Source: Sphingobacteriaceae bacterium
Lineage (GTDB): Bacteria > Bacteroidota > Bacteroidia > Sphingobacteriales > Sphingobacteriaceae
Length of the DNA: 6,611 nucleotides
Reading direction: 5' to 3'
Assembly (NCBI GenBank): GCA_947458775.1
Contig: CANGZX010000043.1
Span: forward strand, 1 to 6,611
Position 1 is the first letter of the stretch, and every line of letters begins with the position of its first letter. Below are positions 1 through 6,115 of the stretch, in pieces. The notes below the pieces were generated by a model that saw only the letters and a list, made by a program, of their open reading frames with translations, had not been told where the DNA came from and ran no database searches. The translations under genes were made by a program, and so were the position numbers.

Positions 1-75
1 AACCCGATTTATTTTATGCCATGCTTTGCAGCACAATGTAAGTCAGGAAGGCGAAGCTATATTTTATCCAACGGA
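1..75. other. Leader stretch before the antiterminator gene; no gene assigned
   Basis: This short stretch lies upstream of the preferred start of the NusG-like gene. The same reading frame is open through it to the window edge, and an earlier ATG lies at 16, but the residues it would add (rich in Cys, Gly, Arg and Ser) do not resemble the start of a NusG-type protein. I read it as untranslated leader or the end of an upstream intergenic region. I see no stable hairpin or well-spaced Bacteroidota promoter in it. A full 5' leader, where antitermination factors of this type act, would extend left of the window. Confidence 0.4.
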
Positions 76-603
76 ATGCCAGAAAATATACACCATACAA
101 GTACCTCAGTACCAGCATCAGCCTGGTATGTAGTGTATACGAAGCCGCGTTGGGAGAAAAAAGTAGCTTTACTATTAACAAAAAAGGGAATCGAAAATTA
201 TTGCCCTATAAATAAAGTGTTGCGCCAATGGAGCGATCGTGTAAAAACGATAGAACAACCTTTATTTAGCGGCTATGTGTTTTTAAAAACAACAGCTGCC
301 GATAAATGGAGAATTAAAGAAGTAGATGGCATCCTAAATTACGTACATTGGTTAGGGAAACCAGCTATAATTCCCAATCATGAAATTGAAACCATAAAAC
401 GATTCTTAAACGAACACCAATCGGTGCAGCTCAATAGCCTAAACTTAAAGACCAACGATCGGGTAAAAATTCTATCGGGCGTTTTTATGGATAAGCAAGC
501 CACCGTACTGCAAACCAGAGGCAAGCAGGTGCAAGTAGAAATACCATCTTTTGGTATTGCCCTCACTGCAACCTTAAAAATAGCCGATTTAGAATTAATT
601 TAA
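76..603 (+). CDS. UpxY-like NusG-family transcription antitermination protein
   Basis: This is a specialised NusG paralogue of 175 residues, the usual length for the UpxY/LoaP/RfaH-like proteins that head polysaccharide operons. The NGN domain begins at about residue 17 with the family signature WYVVYTKPRWEKK and continues to about residue 115. It includes the PLFSGYVF segment that matches the NusG core (P-L-F-x-x-Y-V-F). A KOW-type domain follows at about 126-175 (N-D-R-V-K-I then a G-x-F-M-D turn). Known family members bind RNA polymerase and suppress termination in the operon that encodes them; here that would be the downstream export and sugar genes, which is inference from position. I chose ATG 76 because it places about 16 residues before the NGN domain. 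ATG 16 would add 20 atypical residues. The next gene starts 27 bp after the stop, so co-transcription is likely. General NusG is unlikely given the polysaccharide context and sequence style. Confidence 0.9.
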   Translation: MPENIHHTSTSVPASAWYVVYTKPRWEKKVALLLTKKGIENYCPINKVLRQWSDRVKTIEQPLFSGYVFLKTTAADKWRIKEVDGILNYVHWLGKPAIIPNHEIETIKRFLNEHQSVQLNSLNLKTNDRVKILSGVFMDKQATVLQTRGKQVQVEIPSFGIALTATLKIADLELI

Positions 604-630
604 AACACTATACCATTGAAAACAGCTAGC

Positions 631-3150
631 ATGAAACAAGTTTTTAAATTCACACGTATCCTCGGACTCTGCTTATTTTTATTCGGAATCCATACCGTAC
701 AAGCACAAACACCCAATCCGCAAAATCTCAGTAATGTAAGAGTTAGCGAATTAAGCGATGCGCAAATTCGGGCCTTTATCCGCCAGGTAGAATCTACAGG
801 CTTAAGCGATGCACAATTAGAGCAAGTAGCCATGGCACGCGGAATGTCGCAAGACGAAGTGCAGAAATTGAGAATTAGGGTAGAACAGCTTAAAAAAGCC
901 GATGTCAGCAAAGCAGCTACAACTAAAAAACAAACCCTGCCCGATGCCCCCAAACTAAATACGGCACGTAAAACCACTACCGTTGGCGTACCAGATAGTA
1001 TAGAAAATATCAAGCCACAAACGCAAGCCGAAATGGCATTGCTAGAGTTAAAAAATAAAATTTTCGGGGCTTCATTGTTTAAAAATTCAAGCATCACCTT
1101 TGAACCTAACTTGCGCTTAGCCACACCGGCCAACTACATTTTAGGGCCCGATGATGAGCTTGGAATAGAAATAACAGGCTACAACGAAGCCAGTTATGCA
1201 CTACCCATTTCTCCCGAAGGCACCATCAAGGTAGAATATGTAGGCTTAATTTCAGTGAGTGGCTTAACCGTTCAAGCCGCTACCGAGCGTATAAAATCAA
1301 GGTTAGCAAAAACCTATCCGGCAATTGCTAGCGGTAAATCACAAGTAACTATAGTTTTAGGTAATATCCGCAGTATCAAAGTAACCGTTTTAGGCGAAGC
1401 CTTCAAACCAGGCTCCTTCACCCTTCCATCGTTGGCCACTGCCTTCAATGCACTTTATGCCGCAGGCGGACCTACAGAAAATGGGTCCCTACGTCAAATT
1501 GAAATCATCAGAAACAATAAAATCATTCGCGTATTAGACGTTTACGATTTTTTAATGCGTGGCGATCAGAAAAACAACCTGCGCCTACAAGATCAAGACA
1601 TCATCCGTATTCCTCCATACCGTGGCCGTGTCGAGTTTTTAGGTGAAATTAAACGCCCAGCTATCTTCGAAGTACTTCCGGGCGAAAACTTAGCCCAATT
1701 GCTAGACTTTGCTGGTGGCTTCACCGAAAGTGCCTATAGCAGTCGTATAAAAGTATTGCAAAATACCGACAAAGAGCGTCGCATAGCCGATGTATTTGCT
1801 GCTGATTTTAAAACTTATATGCCTAAAATGGGCGATAAGTTTTATGTCGAACCAATCATCGATCGTTTCGAAAACAGAGTATACATCGAAGGGGCGGTAT
1901 TCCGTCCCGGCGACTATGCCTTAACTCCCGGCCTAACACTTTCACAAGTCATTAAACAAGCCGAAGGACTCAAAGAAGATGCATTTATGGGCAGAGCTTA
2001 CCTAACCCGTTTAAAACCCGACAATAGCTTTGAATTGATCGCCTTCGATCCGACTCAACTTATAAACGGTACCGCCCAAGACATTCCCCTAAAAAGAGAA
2101 GACCAAATAAAAATCGTTTCCATTTTCGATTTACAAGATGAATACAAGCTGACTATCGATGGGGCAGTACGCCAAAAAGGAGACTATAAGTATGCAGAAA
2201 ATACATCGCTCGAAGACTTAATTCTACAAGCCGGTGGCTTTACCCAGGCGGGCATAGCCAAACGTGTAGAAGTAGCCAGACGAATAAAAAACGACGCTCA
2301 AGGTGCTAATTACAGCCTTAAAACAGCCGAAATATTTCAAATTGATGTCGATCCCGAGCTGAAGTTTAGCACCCAACAATTTAAATTACAACCATTCGAT
2401 ATCATCAACGTGCGCAATGCGCCCGGTTACGATGTACAGCGCCAAGTGCAGGTTAAGGGAGAGGTGCTCTATCCTGGAACATATACCTTATCCAATAACA
2501 CAGAAAAAATTTCCGACATCGTTTGGAGGGCAGGAGGCTTAACCAGTGCAGCCTATGTAAAAGGAGCTTTCTTAGATCGTCCGGGTGCAAAAGGTATGCT
2601 TAAAGAAAATACGGTAGAATTAAATGCGGTACAAGAACAAAAGAAACATAGCCGCTTACAACTAGGAGTTTTGGATACCACAGCGGCCAATCAAATTCCC
2701 CAAACCGAAGCCGCTACTACGGTGGGTATCAAGCTGAAAAACATTTTGGCCAATCCAAACAGTAGTTTAAACTTAATCTTGCAAGATGGCGATATTCTAA
2801 ACATCCCGAAAGAGTTACAAACCGTAAAAGTAAGCGGAGAGGTACTTGCGCCCATTACCGTGGTATTTCGTGCTGGCACCGGGCTTAAACAATACGTTAG
2901 CCAAGCAGGCGGCACAACCAATAGGGCGCTACTAAAACGAAGCTTTGTCATCTATGCCAACGGTGCAGTAAAAGGTACCCGTAAACCCTTATTTCTCAAC
3001 TGGTATCCAAAAATTACCCCAGGTGCAGAAATTTATGTACCCCAACGCTCCGAGAAAAATAAACTCAGTTCCCAAGAACTTTTGGGCCTCACCTCAGGCA
3101 TCGCTTCCTTAGGGGCCATCATTCTGGGTATCATCAACCTTTCTAAATAA
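631..3150 (+). CDS. Wza-like polysaccharide export protein with six SLBB repeats
   Basis: This is an outer-membrane/periplasmic capsular polysaccharide exporter of 839 residues, more than twice the size of E. coli Wza. Residues 1-25 are a typical signal peptide (basic start, hydrophobic core, cleavage likely after V-Q-A at 25). Cys14 is not in a lipobox, so unlike E. coli Wza it is probably not a lipoprotein. Residues about 40-90 form a charged helical segment with two LSDAQ units, and the polysaccharide-export domain lies at about 165-246 (YILGPDDELGIEITG). Six SLBB repeats begin near 251, 334, 417, 507, 606 and 732. Each opens with a V-x-(V/L)-x-G-(E/A) strand followed mostly by P-G, reaches an A-G-G-type turn, and most end in an L-x-x-x-D-x-I-x-I strand. 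A hydrophobic segment at 817-837 closes the protein and may be a membrane anchor. I chose ATG 631 over TTG 616 because it begins directly with the signal peptide. It lies 6 bp before the wzz-like gene and so is almost certainly in the same operon. Confidence 0.93.
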   Translation: MKQVFKFTRILGLCLFLFGIHTVQAQTPNPQNLSNVRVSELSDAQIRAFIRQVESTGLSDAQLEQVAMARGMSQDEVQKLRIRVEQLKKADVSKAATTKKQTLPDAPKLNTARKTTTVGVPDSIENIKPQTQAEMALLELKNKIFGASLFKNSSITFEPNLRLATPANYILGPDDELGIEITGYNEASYALPISPEGTIKVEYVGLISVSGLTVQAATERIKSRLAKTYPAIASGKSQVTIVLGNIRSIKVTVLGEAFKPGSFTLPSLATAFNALYAAGGPTENGSLRQIEIIRNNKIIRVLDVYDFLMRGDQKNNLRLQDQDIIRIPPYRGRVEFLGEIKRPAIFEVLPGENLAQLLDFAGGFTESAYSSRIKVLQNTDKERRIADVFAADFKTYMPKMGDKFYVEPIIDRFENRVYIEGAVFRPGDYALTPGLTLSQVIKQAEGLKEDAFMGRAYLTRLKPDNSFELIAFDPTQLINGTAQDIPLKREDQIKIVSIFDLQDEYKLTIDGAVRQKGDYKYAENTSLEDLILQAGGFTQAGIAKRVEVARRIKNDAQGANYSLKTAEIFQIDVDPELKFSTQQFKLQPFDIINVRNAPGYDVQRQVQVKGEVLYPGTYTLSNNTEKISDIVWRAGGLTSAAYVKGAFLDRPGAKGMLKENTVELNAVQEQKKHSRLQLGVLDTTAANQIPQTEAATTVGIKLKNILANPNSSLNLILQDGDILNIPKELQTVKVSGEVLAPITVVFRAGTGLKQYVSQAGGTTNRALLKRSFVIYANGAVKGTRKPLFLNWYPKITPGAEIYVPQRSEKNKLSSQELLGLTSGIASLGAIILGIINLSK
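751..815 (+). repeat. Two near-identical 14-base units encoding LSDAQ in the exporter N-terminus
   Basis: TTAAGCGATGCGCAA at 751-765 and TTAAGCGATGCACAA at 802-816 differ at one base and lie 51 bases apart in the same frame. They encode LSDAQ at residues 41-45 and 58-62 of the Wza-like protein, each opening a predicted helix of the charged segment before the export domain. The spacing of 17 residues suggests a duplicated helical unit. It is a small protein-level repeat, not a mobile or regulatory DNA repeat. Confidence 0.6.
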
Positions 3151-3156
3151 ATTAAA

Positions 3157-4233
3157 ATGACCGAATACCAGCAAGCTCAACCGGACGAAGAAATTTCTTT
3201 AAAAGAACTGATCGCTAAATTCAGCGAAGTGTACCAGTATCTACTAACGCAATGGAAAACCATCCTCTTGGCAGGTTGTTTAGGTGCACTACTAGGCTTG
3301 GGCTACAGTTTCATTAAAAAACCGGTTTACAAAGCCGAATATTCCTTTGTATTAGAAGATGAAAAATCAGGCGGATTAGGTGGAGCCTTGAGCTTGGCTT
3401 CTCAATTCGGACTCGATATTGGTGGGGCAGGAGGCGGAGGGGCCTTTGCTGGCGATAATTTAATTGAACTGATGAAATCCCGCACCATGGTGCAGCAGGC
3501 TCTTTTATCACCGCTTGAGGTAAAAGGTAAAAAGCAGTCGCTATTCAACTATTATATTGATTTCAATGACTTACGTGATGATTGGGCAGACGAGCCACAA
3601 TTAAGTCATATAACCTATCCAATCCATGCAAATTCAGCCAAATTCAATCGCCAGCAGGATAGCATATTAACGGATCTTCATAAGGACCTCATAAAAAACC
3701 ATCTTTCTGTCTCCAAGTTTGACAAAAAACTGAGTGTCATCAATGTTGAAGTAAGATCTACCAACGAATTATTCGCTAAAGCCTTTGCCGAAGCCCTGGT
3801 GGCTCAAGTCTCTCGTTTTTACGTAGATACCAAAACCCAAAAATCGGCCAAAAACGTAGCCATCTTGCAGCACCAGGCCGATTCCGTTCGTCAGCGTTTA
3901 AACGCAGCTATCAGTGGCGTGGCCTTGGCCAACGATGCCAACCCCAACTTAAATCCAACCATGCAGGTATTACGGGCACCCTCACAACAACGCCAGGTAG
4001 ATGTGCAGGCCAATACCGCCATTCTTACCGAATTGGTTAAAAATTTAGAATTGGCCAAACTGGCACTACGACGCGAAACACCGCTCATTCAAGTCATTGA
4101 TAAACCGATATTGCCTTTAGAGGTAGATAAAGTAGGGAAATTGAAAGGATTGGTTTTAGGTGGGCTTTTAGCAGGTTTTTTAATACTTATATATTTGGTT
4201 ACAAGAAGGTTTTTGGCAAACGTGTTGAAATAA
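3157..4233 (+). CDS. Wzz-type chain-length determinant / polysaccharide co-polymerase
   Basis: This is an inner-membrane protein of 358 residues with the Wzz topology: a short cytoplasmic start, a first membrane helix at about 36-53, a large periplasmic region and a second membrane helix at about 331-349. The family's first motif follows TM1 (KKPVYKAEYSFVLEDE). A glycine-rich stretch at 72-99 comes next. Helical, coiled-coil-prone sequence at about 235-305 leads into a proline-containing pre-TM2 segment (D-K-P-I-L-P at 315-320) and a Gly-rich TM2 (KGLVLGGLLAGF). The protein ends nine residues after TM2, so it lacks the C-terminal Walker-type tyrosine kinase domain of Wzc. Any kinase control would need a separate gene. 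The family sets polymer chain length and contacts the Wza-type exporter, encoded immediately upstream here (6-bp gap). It could serve either capsule or O-antigen; the sequence does not separate these. Confidence 0.9.
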   Translation: MTEYQQAQPDEEISLKELIAKFSEVYQYLLTQWKTILLAGCLGALLGLGYSFIKKPVYKAEYSFVLEDEKSGGLGGALSLASQFGLDIGGAGGGGAFAGDNLIELMKSRTMVQQALLSPLEVKGKKQSLFNYYIDFNDLRDDWADEPQLSHITYPIHANSAKFNRQQDSILTDLHKDLIKNHLSVSKFDKKLSVINVEVRSTNELFAKAFAEALVAQVSRFYVDTKTQKSAKNVAILQHQADSVRQRLNAAISGVALANDANPNLNPTMQVLRAPSQQRQVDVQANTAILTELVKNLELAKLALRRETPLIQVIDKPILPLEVDKVGKLKGLVLGGLLAGFLILIYLVTRRFLANVLK

Positions 4234-4288
4234 AAAATACGTGGTACTCAACTACTATGCTACATAAATAATTATACTTTACTAGTTA
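4234..4288. other. 55-bp intergenic gap at the export/sugar module junction
   Basis: This is the longest gap between genes in the window. It is AT-rich and coincides with the drop in base composition. I looked for a terminator (stem plus T-run) and for a Bacteroidota-type promoter (TTTG about 20 bases before TAnnTTTG) and found neither in convincing form. The only partial match is TATACTTT at 4273-4280, without a properly spaced upstream element. I see no direct repeats resembling an attachment site. Read-through from the upstream genes, aided by the antiterminator, is therefore plausible but not shown. Confidence 0.5.
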
Positions 4289-4299
4289 GTGAAACACTA
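4287..4299 (+). repeat. Small perfect inverted repeat covering the reductase start codon
   Basis: TAGTG at 4287-4291 and CACTA at 4295-4299 are exact reverse complements separated by AAA, and the GTG start codon at 4289-4291 lies inside the left arm. In mRNA this could form a five-pair hairpin that hides the start codon. The stem is short and AT-rich, so it may be weak or a coincidence. The sequence itself is certain; the function is speculative. Confidence 0.3.
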
Positions 4300-5326
4300 T
4301 ACATTAACCATTCAAGAAATTCGCAAAGAAACAAAAGATGCCATTACGCTTTGTTTCAAGCAACCGGGTTTGCAAAAAATCAAATATCAAGCAGGTCAGT
4401 ATATTACTCTGATTGTAAAAATAAATGGAAGAAAATATGCTAGACCGTATTCTTTCTCATCTGCACCATCTGTTGATGCCACATTAGAAATCACTGTGAA
4501 AAGAATGCCGGATGGAATTGTATCTAACTTCATAAATAATGAATTAAAAGTGGGTGATGTTGTAGAGGTCTTAGAACCTATGGGAGATTTTACTTCTAAT
4601 AGAATTAATCCCATAAATCATGTTTATTTATGGGGTGTTGGAAGCGGAATAACACCTTTATTTTCTTTAATAAAAGAGATTTTACATTCTCAATCCAATA
4701 CAGTTATTCATTTAATTTATGGGAATAAAAATCAAGATTCGGCAATTTTCAGCAAACAATTGAGTCATTTAAAAAAAGACTATCCTACTGCCTTTTTTCT
4801 AACTAATTTTTATTCCCAAGTGGATTTTATTGAACAAAGCAATACAATTCAAAAAGGAAGAATATCCACTAGTTTTATAATCCAATTGCTAGCACAGCAT
4901 AAGAATGTAAAAGAAAGTGTTCATTACATTTGTGGTCCAAAGGATTTAAAAGAGATTATTAAAAGCACTTTGATGGAGCTAACAGTTCCTTCTTCATCTA
5001 TTTTTAGTGAAGAGTTTGAGCTAGTCATTGATCCCATAGAGTTGGAGGGTGTTGAAGATAGTAAAGTGTCTGTTCTTTTTCAAGGCAGACATTCCGAAAT
5101 TTTTGTTCCAAAGGGTAAAAGTGTATTAGATGTTGCATTAGATAATGATATAGATATGCCGTATTCATGTCAAACAGGGAATTGCAATACCTGTATGGCA
5201 AAACTAAAAGATGGTCAGTTAAAAATGCTAGGCTTAACCAAAAAAAGAGATGATTTAGCGTATGATGAATTTTTATTGTGTTGCAGCTATCCCTTAACCA
5301 AAGCAATTAGCATAGAAGTAATTTAA
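4289..5326 (+). CDS. NAD(P)H:flavin reductase with C-terminal 2Fe-2S domain; probable CDP-sugar E3-type reductase
   Basis: This is a cytoplasmic electron-transfer protein of 345 residues. A ferredoxin-reductase-type FAD domain occupies about 1-105, with the R-P-Y-S flavin motif at 52-55 and the G-I-V-S motif at 76-79. An NAD(P)H domain follows at about 108-245, with GVGSGITP at 116-123 and CGPKDL at 215-220. The C-terminal plant-type ferredoxin domain (about 260-345) has ligands Cys294, Cys299, Cys302 and Cys331 (C-x4-C-x2-C-x28-C). This order matches PaaE/Hmp-like oxygenase reductases. The classical CDP-6-deoxy-glucoseen reductase (AscD/RfbI/DdhD) has ferredoxin first. The gene lies directly before ddhA and ddhB homologues, as ddhD does in Salmonella and Yersinia, so I infer it feeds electrons to a C-3 deoxygenation step. 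The start is GTG: TAG lies in frame at 4283 and the first internal ATG is at residue 73, inside the FAD domain. It is clearly more AT-rich than the genes upstream. It could instead serve an oxygenase or desaturase. The fold is sure; the pathway role is moderate. Confidence 0.88.
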   Translation: MKHYTLTIQEIRKETKDAITLCFKQPGLQKIKYQAGQYITLIVKINGRKYARPYSFSSAPSVDATLEITVKRMPDGIVSNFINNELKVGDVVEVLEPMGDFTSNRINPINHVYLWGVGSGITPLFSLIKEILHSQSNTVIHLIYGNKNQDSAIFSKQLSHLKKDYPTAFFLTNFYSQVDFIEQSNTIQKGRISTSFIIQLLAQHKNVKESVHYICGPKDLKEIIKSTLMELTVPSSSIFSEEFELVIDPIELEGVEDSKVSVLFQGRHSEIFVPKGKSVLDVALDNDIDMPYSCQTGNCNTCMAKLKDGQLKMLGLTKKRDDLAYDEFLLCCSYPLTKAISIEVI

Positions 5327-5338
5327 GATAAAATAAGG

Positions 5339-6115
5339 ATGAAAGTAGTAATTTTTGCAGGTGGTTTTGGCACACGACTCATGGAGGAAACTGAAGCCAG
5401 ACCCAAACCAATGGTAGAAATTGGCGGCAAACCAATTTTATGGCATATTCTTAAAATGTACGAGCATTACGGTTACAATGACTTTGTAATTTGCTTAGGC
5501 TATAAGGCAACGTATATCAAAGAATATTTTTACAATTATTACCTACACAATTCAGATGTAACCATTGAGTTAGCCAATAATAATATTAAAGTTCATTATT
5601 CAGAAACGGAGTCTTTTAAAGTTACTTTGATTGATACTGGGTTGAATACCAATACAGCTGGTCGTTTGAAACGCATCCAACAATATGTTAAAGACGAAAC
5701 CTTTATGTTAACCTATGGAGATGGAGTTGCAAATGTTAATTTTGAAGAATTATTAGCCTTTCATAAATCCCATGGACGATTAGCAACATTAACAAGTGTT
5801 CAAATTCCAGGGCGTTTTGGAAATTTAGAAATAGGTAAATCAGGTGAAGTAGGTGCCTTTGTTGAAAAACCAGTAGGTGATGGAATGTGGATTAATGGAG
5901 GTTTTTTTGTGTTAGAGCCAGGGATATTTAAGTATTTAGATGGCGATATGGACGATGTTCAATGGGAAAAAGGCCCCTTAGAAGCTATCGCAGCAGACAA
6001 TCAATTGGCTGCATACAAACATCATGGTTTTTGGAAATGTATGGATGCATTGAGAGACCGTGTTGAATTAGAAGAAATGTGGAATGCCGGTAATGCAAAA
6101 TGGAAAACATGGTAG
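5339..6115 (+). CDS. rfbF: Glucose-1-phosphate cytidylyltransferase
   Basis: This enzyme makes CDP-glucose from glucose-1-phosphate and CTP, the entry step to CDP-linked 6-deoxy and 3,6-dideoxy sugars. It is full length at 258 residues, as usual for RfbF/DdhA/AscA. The nucleotide-binding loop is at 8-14 (G-G-F-G-T-R-L), followed by R-P-K-P-M at 21-25 and the C-type specificity region E-I-G-G-K-P-I-L-W-H at 27-36. The catalytic metal site is suggested by Y-G-D-G at 126-129 and by M-D at 235-236, and E-K-P lies at 176-178. The W-I-N-G-G-F-F-V stretch and the FWKCMD end are characteristic of this subfamily and argue against UDP- or dTDP-glucose pyrophosphorylases. It starts 12 bp after the reductase stop, with AAGG immediately before the ATG that is too close to be a good ribosome site, and it overlaps the next gene by 7 bp. 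This places it firmly in one operon with both neighbours. Confidence 0.96.
   Translation: MKVVIFAGGFGTRLMEETEARPKPMVEIGGKPILWHILKMYEHYGYNDFVICLGYKATYIKEYFYNYYLHNSDVTIELANNNIKVHYSETESFKVTLIDTGLNTNTAGRLKRIQQYVKDETFMLTYGDGVANVNFEELLAFHKSHGRLATLTSVQIPGRFGNLEIGKSGEVGAFVEKPVGDGMWINGGFFVLEPGIFKYLDGDMDDVQWEKGPLEAIAADNQLAAYKHHGFWKCMDALRDRVELEEMWNAGNAKWKTW

Noticed and set aside
25..65. Promoter-like pair TTTG at 25-28 and TATATTTT at 58-65
   Set aside because: The 29-base spacing is too long for the Bacteroidota TTTG/TAnnTTTG pattern, the last base of the second element does not match, and transcription would begin almost on the ATG at 76.
16..75. Upstream ATG at 16 as the start of the NusG-like gene
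   Set aside because: It adds 20 residues unlike any NusG N-terminus, while ATG 76 lies a normal distance before the NGN domain. It is not formally excluded, because the frame stays open.
616..630. TTG at 616 as the start of the exporter gene
   Set aside because: ATG 631 gives a clean signal peptide start (MKQVFKFTR); the extra five residues add nothing and would need a rare start codon.
600..1133. Long open frame on the minus strand opposite the exporter's 5' half
   Set aside because: Its product has no recognisable domain and it is antisense to a well-supported export gene with clear signal peptide and PES domain. It is a coding shadow, as are the other minus-strand frames opposite 3314-3511, 3891-4088, 4396-4614 and 5025-5306.
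4234..4288. Possible rho-independent terminator or attachment site at the composition boundary
   Set aside because: No GC-rich stem followed by a T-run and no flanking direct repeat, integrase or transposase trace is visible, so neither call is supported.
603..4302. Shared 11-mer AAACACTATAC at 603-613 and 4292-4302, near two gene starts
   Set aside because: With random matching alone, several 11-base repeats are expected in a 6.6-kb window, and more in AT-rich DNA. The flanks do not extend the match usefully and the two copies sit differently relative to the start codons.
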